A stretch of DNA of 64,000 nucleotides, from assembly GCA_963708155.1 (NCBI GenBank), contig OY970183.1:2542001-2606000 (forward strand), written 5' to 3'. The stretch is from Methylovirgula sp963708155 (lineage in GTDB: Bacteria > Pseudomonadota > Alphaproteobacteria > Rhizobiales > Beijerinckiaceae). A model generated the notes under the pieces. The model saw nothing but the letters and a program-made list of their open reading frames with translations, searched no databases and was not told where the DNA came from. Both the position numbers and the translations under genes were made by a program. The stretch's first letter is position 1. Every line of letters starts with the position of its first letter. Below are positions 57,173-64,000 of this stretch, in pieces.

Positions 57173-57826
57173 TTGTCACTGACGCTCGTTGTGGCCAACA
57201 AGGGCTATTCGTCCTGGTCCTTCCGCGCCTTCATCCTGATGCGGCATTTCGCGATCCCGTTCGACGAGATCGCGATCGCATTGGGAGAGGAGGGGACACG
57301 GACGAATATTCTCAAATATTCGCCGTCGGCGCGCTGCCCGGCGCTGATCGATGGCGGTCTTGTCATCTGGGATTCGCTTGCGATCCTCGAATATCTGGCG
57401 GAGACCTATCCCGACATTCCGGTCTGGCCGCGCGGGCGTGACGCGCGGGCCATCGCCCGTTCGCTCGCCGCGGAGATGCACTCCGGCTTCCAGGCATTGC
57501 GGGTGCATCTGCCGATGAACATGCGCCGTGCGGTGAAACGCCGCGAACTGACGCCGGAGGCGGCGGCCGATATTGCGCGGATCGAGGCGGCGTGGTCCGA
57601 TGCGCGGCAACGGTTTGGTACAGGCGGCGATTTTCTTTTCGGCGGTTTCAGCGCGGCCGATGCGATGTTCGCGCCAGTGGTCAACCGGCTGCACATCTAC
57701 GATGTCCCGGTCAGCGCCGCGACCCGCGCTTATATGGACGCGGTCATGGCTCTCCCGGCTTATCGTGATTGGCAGAACGACGCAGCGGCCGAGACCTGGC
57801 GCGTCGCCAAGTACGAAGAGGTTTAG
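57173..57826 (+). CDS. Glutathione S-transferase family protein
   Basis: 217 residues. Start TTG 57173 (product begins MSLTLVVANKGYSSWSFR); no nearer ATG preserves the first strand. N-terminal thioredoxin-like domain with the Ser-Ser/Trp active-site turn KGYSSWSFRAFILMRHF, then CPALIDGGLVIWDSLAILEYLAE, and a helical C-terminal domain. Typical of bacterial GSTs of the zeta/omega-like or unclassified group. Lies 3 bases after the TPR gene stop. Confidence 0.85.
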   Translation: MSLTLVVANKGYSSWSFRAFILMRHFAIPFDEIAIALGEEGTRTNILKYSPSARCPALIDGGLVIWDSLAILEYLAETYPDIPVWPRGRDARAIARSLAAEMHSGFQALRVHLPMNMRRAVKRRELTPEAAADIARIEAAWSDARQRFGTGGDFLFGGFSAADAMFAPVVNRLHIYDVPVSAATRAYMDAVMALPAYRDWQNDAAAETWRVAKYEEV

Positions 57827-57859
57827 GCCAAGAGTTTACGCCAGGGCGAGGAAGCCGAC

Positions 57860-58570
57860 ATGATCATGCATTATTGGCCGCTTTCCTTGCCCTTCTTCCT
57901 TCTGCTCGGCGGCGTTTTCTTTCTGCTCGTCGTCTGGGTCGAAGTGCGCGCGCTGATGTTCGCCTATACCCGTGCCGGCCTCAGCTCTCCAACCGCGCTC
58001 TTCATGCTCTTCGGCTCACTCATCGGCAGCTACGTCAATATTCCGCTCTTCTACCTGCAGAGCCGCCCCGTCGCCTCGAACGAGGTGATCGATTTTTTCG
58101 GCATGCAATATGTCGTGCCGATCGCCGAGTGGCAGGGCACGATCGTCGCCGTCAATGTCGGCGGCTGCGTCATTCCCGTCCTGATCTCGCTTTATATCCT
58201 GATCAAATACGATCTCTGGGTTCTGGGAGCGGTGGCCACGGCGATCGTCGCGGTCATTACCCATCAGCTTGCGACGCCGGTGCACGGTGTCGGCATCGCA
58301 CTGCCGATTTTCGTGCCGCCGCTCATCACCGCCATCGTCGCGGTGCTGCTCTCGCGTCCCTATGCCGGCCCGCTCGCCTATGTCAGCGGCAGTCTCGGCG
58401 TGCTGATCGGCGCTGATATTTCGAATTTGGATAAGGTCGCGGCTCTTGGCGCGCCGGTGGCGTCCATCGGCGGGGCGGGAACCTTCGACGGCATTTTCCT
58501 CACCGGCGTGCTGGCCGTGCTGCTGGCGAGCATTACCGGGCCGCGCACCCAGCCGGCGCTGGGACGGTAG
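57860..58570 (+). CDS. DUF1614-family membrane protein
   Basis: 236 residues with about six or seven membrane helices. Family marks: LFMLFGSLIGSYVNIPLF, VAVNVGGCVIPVLISLYIL, THQLATPVHGVGIALPIFVPP and the C-terminal GTFDGIFLTGVLAVLLA. Function unknown; the Gly/Asn-rich helix VGGCVIP suggests a transport or channel role, but this is inference. Convergent with ppk2. Confidence 0.82.
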   Translation: MIMHYWPLSLPFFLLLGGVFFLLVVWVEVRALMFAYTRAGLSSPTALFMLFGSLIGSYVNIPLFYLQSRPVASNEVIDFFGMQYVVPIAEWQGTIVAVNVGGCVIPVLISLYILIKYDLWVLGAVATAIVAVITHQLATPVHGVGIALPIFVPPLITAIVAVLLSRPYAGPLAYVSGSLGVLIGADISNLDKVAALGAPVASIGGAGTFDGIFLTGVLAVLLASITGPRTQPALGR

Positions 58571-58576
58571 ATCGAG

Positions 58577-59434
58577 TCAATTCTTCCGCTTTTTCTTGCC
58601 ATCGGCTTCCGCGACCGCGGCGTGATAATCGTGGCGGATCTTGGCGAGATCGACATGAGGCTTCGGATATTTCATGCCGAAATCGTCCATCGTGTCGGCG
58701 ACGATTTGTGAAATCGCGAGATTACGGAACCATTTGTGGTTCGACGGAATGACGAACCAGGGCGCATTCTCGGTGCTCGTCGCACTCAGGGCATCCTGAT
58801 AAGCCTCCATGTAATCGTCCCAGAACGCGCGCTCGGTGTAATCGGATTCGCTGATCTTCCAGTTGCGGTGCGGGTCTTCGAGCCGCTGGGCGAAGCGGGC
58901 GAGCTGCTCCTCCTTGCTGATATGCAGGAAGAATTTCAGAATGTGCGTACCGTTTTCGAAGAGTTCCGCCTCGAAATCGCGGATCTGTTGGTAGCGCGCC
59001 TTGCAGGTGTCGGCGTCGATCTCTTTATGCACGCGCGTGATCAGCACGTCTTCGTAATGTGAACGGTTGAAGACGCCGACCTGGCTGCGCCTTGGCACGC
59101 GGACGTGTATGCGCCACAAAAAATCATGCGCCTGCTCCTGGGGCGTGGGCACCTCAAAGCGGGAGACGGAGACACCCTGCGGGTTCATCGCCCGCATGAC
59201 GTGCGAGATTGTCCCGTCCTTGCCACCGGCGTCCATCGCCTGCAACACGATCAACAGCGCGCGCTTGTCCTCGGCGTAGAGCAGGGTCTGCATATCGGCG
59301 AGTTTTTGCCGGTAGTGCTCTACAAGGTCGGCGGAATCGGCTTCCGATTTCTGATCGCGGGTGTCGGCCGGCTCGATGTCGGCGAGGCGCAGCTTTTTGC
59401 CGGGCGTGACGATGAATTTTTTGCGATAGTCCAT
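58577..59434 (-). CDS. Polyphosphate kinase 2 family, probably class III
   Basis: 285 residues. Walker A MDAGGKDGTISHVMRAMNPQG, Walker B region VGVFNRSHYEDVLITRVH, lid arginines LARFAQRLEDPHRNWKIS, and SDYTERAFWDDYMEAYQDAL. The short single-domain form and these motifs match the polyphosphate:nucleotide phosphotransferases that phosphorylate AMP/ADP. It links polyphosphate to nucleotide energy pools. Stands alone. Confidence 0.88.
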   Translation of the reverse strand: MDYRKKFIVTPGKKLRLADIEPADTRDQKSEADSADLVEHYRQKLADMQTLLYAEDKRALLIVLQAMDAGGKDGTISHVMRAMNPQGVSVSRFEVPTPQEQAHDFLWRIHVRVPRRSQVGVFNRSHYEDVLITRVHKEIDADTCKARYQQIRDFEAELFENGTHILKFFLHISKEEQLARFAQRLEDPHRNWKISESDYTERAFWDDYMEAYQDALSATSTENAPWFVIPSNHKWFRNLAISQIVADTMDDFGMKYPKPHVDLAKIRHDYHAAVAEADGKKKRKN

Positions 59435-59552
59435 AAAGATTTCTAGCGCGCTTTAGCGCCGGATGAAATCTCTGGCGGCGGGAAATTGCCCGAACCCGAT
59501 CCTCACGGACTGGCCGGCCCGGTCGCCCCGAGCCGGTGCATCCGATCGCGAT

Positions 59553-60212
59553 TTAGAACTGATAGCGTAATCCCGCCTGAAGCTCGTTGGCGTGGAGATA
59601 GCCTTTTGATGTCCAGTTGTCCTGCGTCCACTGGCCGAAATTCACGTAGCTTCCGGTCCTGGCTTCGCCGAGGTTCATATAGCGGTAGCCGATGTCCGCG
59701 GTCAGCTTCGGCGTGAGCGCGATGCCGATGCCGGCGCTTCCCTGCCAGGCGAAGGAAGTGCTGGTGGCTCCCTGAAGCGTGCCATTGTAATCGAGCACGC
59801 TGACAGCCACGTCGCTGACCTTGTTGCTGGCGAAACCGACGCCGCCGCCAATGTAAGGGCGGATGATGCCGAACTGAAACGGTTCCACATAGGCGTTCGC
59901 CAGACCCGCGAGGCTGTAGACATTGCCCTTTGTAAAGTAGGTCAGGCCTTCCATAACCTTGGAGCTGTTGACCTGATAGCCGTCGCGGTAGCTCAGGGTC
60001 ACGTCGGCGCGAATATATTGATTGAAGCGGTAACCGACGCCGCCGCCCAAGATGGCGGCCGTGCCGACGCTGTTGCCGACGTCCTGCTCGGCATTTGTTG
60101 AAAAGGAAGCGCCAGTGTCCAGCCGTGCATAGAAGCCGTGATCGGCGTCGCCAGCCTGTGCCGCCGTCGCGATGGCCGCACCCAAGGCTGCGGCAAAAAG
60201 CATACGTTGCAT
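59553..60212 (-). CDS. Outer-membrane beta-barrel protein
   Basis: 219 residues from ATG 60212, GGAGA upstream. Signal peptide MQRMLFAAALGAAIATAAQA. Eight or so amphipathic strands with aromatic girdles (GFYARLDTGASF, AAILGGGVGYRFNQYIRADVTL, IRPYIGGGVGFA, TADIGYRYMNLG) and the Bam-recognised C-terminal aromatic residue LRYQF. Resembles Omp25/Omp31-like and OmpW-type proteins of Rhizobiales. No OmpA peptidoglycan-binding domain. Confidence 0.85.
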   Translation of the reverse strand: MQRMLFAAALGAAIATAAQAGDADHGFYARLDTGASFSTNAEQDVGNSVGTAAILGGGVGYRFNQYIRADVTLSYRDGYQVNSSKVMEGLTYFTKGNVYSLAGLANAYVEPFQFGIIRPYIGGGVGFASNKVSDVAVSVLDYNGTLQGATSTSFAWQGSAGIGIALTPKLTADIGYRYMNLGEARTGSYVNFGQWTQDNWTSKGYLHANELQAGLRYQF

Positions 60213-60418
60213 ATCAATTTCTCCATCCGGAATCGCCGAGGCGGGAACGCGTTCATTTCCAGCCGACGACATCGCACAGTGGATGTAGCAACCGGCGGTC
60301 GGGAGCGCCTCCGCACCGCGTCCACGAAATCACCCCAATTTGTCTCACGTCCGCGAAATCGCCTATTCTGGGCCGCGGCGCCGCAAGGCCGGCGATTTTT
60401 TCTATGGGGATTTTGTCG

Positions 60419-61456
60419 ATGACCGCGCGCCCGCTGCCGCTGCCGCACCTCTCATTTTCCGCGGCGGAGGTCGAAACCGCCGATCGGGCGGAGGCCTGGC
60501 GTTGCACGTTTTCGCCGATGTTCGAGGCGACCCCGAGGGTCGCCGCCCAGGACTTGCGCGGCGGCCTGGACGCTTACCATCTCGGTCAGATCATGATCGG
60601 CGGGGCGCAATTTCCCGAGCACCGATTTCTTCGGGACCGGGCATGGGTTTCGCGCAGTAGTGTCGACCATTACTTTCTGCAACTTTATGTCAGCGGCGGT
60701 TACTCCGGTGCCCTCGGACGGCACGCGGTCACACTACGGCCCGGCGACGTCGAGGTTCTGCACTTGGGACAGACGTTCGACACGACGGCTTTGGCCTCGC
60801 GCACGCTTGCCATCATGATGCCAAAGGATCTGCTCGACGATCGGATCGGCAGTGCCACGCATTTGCACGGGACTATTCTCAAGCGGGAAAGCGGCGCCGG
60901 CGCGCTGATGAGCGATTATCTGCGCTTTCTGGGCCGGCTAATGCCAAAAATGACGATGGCCGACGCGCCGATGATCGTTGAGGGGTGCGTCGCTACCGTC
61001 GCGGCGGCGCTGCGCCCGACGGCTGACAATATGAACGCGGCCGCGCCGCAGGTCGGGGCCGTCTTGATCGACCGCATTCTCCGCCATGTCGAGGCCAATC
61101 TGCGCGATCCGGCGCTGGAAGCCGGTCGCCTCTGCGCGCAATTTCGAATATCGCGATCATATCTATATCGGTTGATGGAGCCATTCGGCGGTATCGCCAG
61201 CTACATCCGTGGCCGGCGGCTGCGGGCGGCTATGACAATGCTACGCGACTCCCGCGCGCGCGGCCGGCGCATTTGCGATGTTGCTTTCGCGAGCGGCTTC
61301 ACGGATGAGAAGACCTTCGGCCGGGCCTTTCGGGCCGAGTTCGCGATGACGCCATCGGAGGCGCGCGCTGCACCTGCGACGACGGTGGATATGGCGTCGC
61401 CGCCGGAATTCTCGCAATGGGTCGGCGGGTTGGGGCGGGGCAATGGGCGGCTCTGA
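60419..61456 (+). CDS. AraC-family transcriptional regulator
   Basis: 345 residues from ATG 60419 (ATG 60404 also possible). N-terminal AraC-binding-like cupin domain (LDAYHLGQIMIGG, LQLYVSGGYSGALGRH, LRPGDVEVLHLGQ), the subfamily whose members often sense aromatic or amine compounds. The C-terminal double HTH reads LCAQFRISRSYLYRLMEPFGG and RRICDVAFASGFTDEKTFGRAFRAEFAMTPSEAR. Divergent from the outer-membrane barrel gene, with about 200 bases between, so the barrel gene is a possible target. Confidence 0.88.
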   Translation: MTARPLPLPHLSFSAAEVETADRAEAWRCTFSPMFEATPRVAAQDLRGGLDAYHLGQIMIGGAQFPEHRFLRDRAWVSRSSVDHYFLQLYVSGGYSGALGRHAVTLRPGDVEVLHLGQTFDTTALASRTLAIMMPKDLLDDRIGSATHLHGTILKRESGAGALMSDYLRFLGRLMPKMTMADAPMIVEGCVATVAAALRPTADNMNAAAPQVGAVLIDRILRHVEANLRDPALEAGRLCAQFRISRSYLYRLMEPFGGIASYIRGRRLRAAMTMLRDSRARGRRICDVAFASGFTDEKTFGRAFRAEFAMTPSEARAAPATTVDMASPPEFSQWVGGLGRGNGRL

Positions 61457-61498
61457 AGCGGTCTCGCGTCGGATGCACGGCGCGCCGGGATCTCTTGG

Positions 61499-61904
61499 AT
61501 GACACTTAACCTGCTTAAACTTGCCGTCGGCGCGGATTCGATTGCCGATCTTGAGGGCTTTCAGGCAAATCGGCGCGGCAGGCTGGCACACGTCACCCGT
61601 ATGGTGCCGCGCCGTGCCGAGGATTTGCTCGACGGCGGCTCGCTCTACTGGGTCATCAAGGGGCAGATCGCGGTGCGCCAAAGACTTGAGGCGATCGAGC
61701 CGTTCACCGACGCTGATGGGATCGGGCGCTGTCGCCTGGTGCTCGACCGGACGGTCGTGCGCGTGCGGCCACGGCCGTTCCGGGCGTTTCAGGGCTGGCG
61801 CTATCTCGCGCCGCGAAGATTCTCCGCCGGATTTGACGAGCCAGGACGATGCCGAAATACCAGAAGCGTTGCGCAACGAGCTTGCGGCGCTCGGTTTATT
61901 GTGA
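61499..61904 (+). CDS. DUF1489-family protein, one frameshift
   Basis: 134 residues after removing one base near 61811. Family marks: MTLNLLKLAVGADSIADLE, TRMVPRRAEDLLDGGSLYWVIKG, RQRLEAIEPF, GIGRCRLVLD, RPFRAFQGWRYL, then in the corrected frame EDSPPDL, PEALRNELAALGLL. A conserved alphaproteobacterial protein of unknown role, often encoded near DNA-repair or cell-envelope genes. Uncorrected, the tail would run to 61981 with unrelated residues. Confidence 0.85.
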
Positions 61905-62007
61905 CGGGCGTGCCGTCACGCAAAAATGCGCGCCTCGTCCGCAAAGCCGCTTGCCGGAAACGCGCCGGCGTAGGAACCTGAAGCCGGCATCAACACGGGC
62001 AAGGCGG

Positions 62008-62721
62008 ATGCCTTATATCCTCGCCGGGATTCTGATCCTTTATCTCGCGCTCTACGGCACGCGGGCCTTCGCGCGCGCCAATCCCGCCGCCTTGGCGCTG
62101 GCCTTGCGCCGTTTCGCCTGTCTCGGCGTTCTGGCGCTGGCCGGGCTCGCCCTGCTGCGCGGCAGCCTCGATGGCGCATTGGTGCTGGCTGCGCTGGGTC
62201 TTTGGCTTCTGGCAGGGACAAGAAAATCGCCGCCTGCGCGAACCGGCCGGCGAACCGGCGCGACGTCGCGGCTGCGCTCGGCGGTGGTCGAAATGGAAGT
62301 CGATCATGCTTCGGGCGTGATGTGCGGGACGGTGCTGGCCGGCCCGGACGAAGGCAAATCACTCGCCCATATGACGCGCGGACAATGCGAAGCGCTGCAC
62401 CGCCTCTGTCTTGACGACGATCCGGAGGGCGCGCGCCTGCTAGAGGCTTATCTGGACCGCCGGTTTCCCGGATGGCGTGCGGCACGAAACGAGGGTGCGG
62501 ACACGCGGAGCCGTCGTGCGCAGGCGCGTTCCCGTCCGGGCGTAATGTCCGAGGATGAGGCTTATGAGGTCCTGGGCCTTCACAAGGGGGCGACGCGCGA
62601 CGACGTCATGCGCTCGCACCGGTCCCTGATCAAGAAACTGCATCCCGACCACGGGGGGCCGACGGATCTGGCGGCTCGTGTCAACGAGGCCAAGGACGTT
62701 CTGATGCGCAGACACCACTAA
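62008..62721 (+). CDS. Membrane-anchored J-domain protein
   Basis: 237 residues from ATG 62008. Two N-terminal hydrophobic segments (ILAGILILYLALYG; CLGVLALAGLALL), a DUF-type middle (MEVDHASGVMCGTVLAGPDEG), and a C-terminal J-like domain (SEDEAYEVLGLHKGATRDDV, then KKLHPDHGGPTDLAARVNEAKDVL with the HPD tripeptide). Probably recruits DnaK to the inner-membrane face, like TIM14/DjlC-type proteins. Confidence 0.85.
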   Translation: MPYILAGILILYLALYGTRAFARANPAALALALRRFACLGVLALAGLALLRGSLDGALVLAALGLWLLAGTRKSPPARTGRRTGATSRLRSAVVEMEVDHASGVMCGTVLAGPDEGKSLAHMTRGQCEALHRLCLDDDPEGARLLEAYLDRRFPGWRAARNEGADTRSRRAQARSRPGVMSEDEAYEVLGLHKGATRDDVMRSHRSLIKKLHPDHGGPTDLAARVNEAKDVLMRRHH

Positions 62722-62775
62722 CTCCTACGCGGTACACACCGGTTTCCTCTCGCCAAAGAGGATAAAACCGATCCC

Positions 62776-64000
62776 CTAATTCTTCATTGCGAAACAGCCG
62801 AAGCCGGATCTTTTCAGGCTGCGGCAGGCGGCCTCCGCACCGTCGGCGTCGAGGCCCGCGAAGCGCGCGCGGTAGAGCGTCGCATCGCCCTTCTGCACTT
62901 TCTCGGTAAAGGCCTGCGCGTCATCGAGCGCGCTGAGCTTGCGCGCCTTGACGCGGGCGAGCAGGGCGCCGGCTTTGGCTTCGTCGTCGGTGGCGCCGAT
63001 CTGGATGATCCAGCCAGGGTGCGTGACGACCGCCGGATCGGCGGCAAGCGCATCCGCGTGCGATTGCGGCTTGACGGTAATGCCCGCCGCGGCGAGGTCG
63101 CTGTCGCTGATGCCGGCCGAGGCTTGCGTGGATTTCGCCGGGGCCGGACCTGTGACCCAGTGCAGGGTTGAAGGCGTCGCCGTCGAAGCTTCCGGCCGCT
63201 CGGTCGAGCCATCCAGCGCGGCGGGGCCGACGCTGCCGGTCGTCATGTCGTTATCGGTCGCGGCGGGCGTGCTGGCGATATAGGCCGGGCGCGGCCGATC
63301 TATCGGCAATGGCACGTCGGCGCCGTTTTGCGAGGCTATGCCCAGCGCTTCGGCGCGCTCTGCCCAGGAATCGCGAGAGGAATTGTGTGCGGGCGTTTCA
63401 TGCACCGGCGCCGCGTCCGCTTGGCGGTCGGCGCGTTCGTCGGCGACTTCCGCGATAATCGGCGCGCTGCGGCGGGTTGAAGCTTCGTCCATCTCGCGGC
63501 CGATAAGCGCGGCCATCGCACGGTCGCGGCTCGCCGCGGTCGCTCCGCCGAGCACGACGGCGACGATAGCGCGGCCGCGGTAATGCACCGAGGTCAGGAG
63601 ATTGAAGCCGGAAGCGTTCGTATAGCCCGTCTTGATGCCGTCGAGGCCGGGAATACGGCCGAGCAGGTGATTGTGGTTGCGGATGATCTGGCCGTGATAG
63701 GCGAACTCTTCCAGCGAGAAATAATGGAAATAGCGCGGGAAGCGCTCCTGAATGGCGCGGCCGAGCAGGGCGAGATCGGCGGCCGTCGTGATCTGCGCGT
63801 TGTTGGGCAGGCCCGAGGCATCGGCATAATGCGTGTGCATCATGCCGAGCGCGTGGGCTTCGCGCGTCATCATGGCGCAGAAATTTTCTTCGCTGCCGCC
63901 GATATTCTCGGCGACGGCGACGGCGATGTCGTTGGCGGATTTGGTCACGATGGCCTTGATCGCGTCGTCGACGGCGATCGTCTGACCCGGCCGCAAGCCC
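62776..64000 (-). CDS. D-alanyl-D-alanine carboxypeptidase with SPOR domain, 5' part outside
   Basis: Partial, about 408 codons visible; the frame is open at the window edge (GLRPGQTIAVDDAIKAIV). PBP5-type serine peptidase: SxN motif SAND at the start and KTG in IPGLDGIKTGYTNASGF. The SxxK serine and signal peptide lie beyond 64000. After the catalytic domain come a long Ala/Ser/Thr-rich linker and a C-terminal SPOR domain (GWIIQIGATDDEAKAGALL to LKRSGFGCF) that binds denuded septal glycan. It probably trims pentapeptides at division sites. Confidence 0.92.
   Translation of the reverse strand, partial: GLRPGQTIAVDDAIKAIVTKSANDIAVAVAENIGGSEENFCAMMTREAHALGMMHTHYADASGLPNNAQITTAADLALLGRAIQERFPRYFHYFSLEEFAYHGQIIRNHNHLLGRIPGLDGIKTGYTNASGFNLLTSVHYRGRAIVAVVLGGATAASRDRAMAALIGREMDEASTRRSAPIIAEVADERADRQADAAPVHETPAHNSSRDSWAERAEALGIASQNGADVPLPIDRPRPAYIASTPAATDNDMTTGSVGPAALDGSTERPEASTATPSTLHWVTGPAPAKSTQASAGISDSDLAAAGITVKPQSHADALAADPAVVTHPGWIIQIGATDDEAKAGALLARVKARKLSALDDAQAFTEKVQKGDATLYRARFAGLDADGAEAACRSLKRSGFGCFAMKN

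Overview
The window reads as a contiguous piece of chromosome from a GC-rich alphaproteobacterium, most likely order Rhizobiales and possibly a Beijerinckiaceae-type soil or methylotroph lineage. The order is inferred from gene order (gyrA-coaD-two peptidyl-prolyl isomerases-queA-tgt; infA-maf-yacG; thrB-rnhA; ubiA next to rsmE and a plant-type gshA) and from small secreted proteins with Rhizobiales-like composition. The family is a guess. I see no prophage, insertion sequence, CRISPR array, rRNA or plasmid function. One tRNA gene, tRNA-Gln(CUG), is present.

Layout: 0-7 kb holds a membrane-anchored hypothetical, a b-type cytochrome plus Tat-exported molybdopterin oxidoreductase pair, a cupin, a sodium/solute symporter and several small exported proteins. 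7.2-12.5 kb holds a decaprenylphosphoryl-arabinose-type trio (HAD-UbiA fusion, DprE1-like FAD enzyme, DprE2-like reductase) facing a GT-C membrane glycosyltransferase. 12.5-14 kb has rnhA and thrB, followed by a gene-free stretch with dyads and hairpins that may encode a small RNA. 14.3-21.9 kb is the tRNA modification / PPIase / CoA / gyrase block, interrupted by a lone, inverted Rieske gene. 22-31 kb has a MetX-family acyltransferase, ssb, a radical SAM protein, a stand-alone cyclic-nucleotide domain, an AAA ATPase, dctA and uvrA. 31.6-36.8 kb is a leftward run cysS-GNAT-cimA-glycosyltransferase-deacetylase. 37-41.6 kb carries ubiA, rsmE and gshA. 42-46 kb has an Flp pilin, a DUF937 protein and an Mla-type lipid transport operon. 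46.8-64 kb holds trmFO, a LOG-family enzyme, a LysM protein, an ATM1-type exporter, psd-pssA, infA-maf-yacG, a YdcF protein, a TPR protein, a GST, DUF1614, PPK2, an outer-membrane barrel, an AraC regulator, DUF1489, a J-domain protein and the 3' part of a D,D-carboxypeptidase.

Most genes are core housekeeping or envelope functions: membrane lipids (psd, pssA, Mla), peptidoglycan (LysM, carboxypeptidase), surface sugars (arabinose trio, GT-C, GT2/deacetylase) and thiol chemistry (gshA, GST, ATM1 exporter).

The strongest global signal is not a gene. At least 15 genes are frame-disrupted. Every gene with a single break carries exactly one extra base (12 of 12), and breaks are very dense between 14.3 and 21.9 kb. 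Essential genes such as gyrA, coaD and cysS are affected, so I treat these as probable sequence errors and annotate the reconstructed genes over their full span. The one-sided bias deserves explanation.
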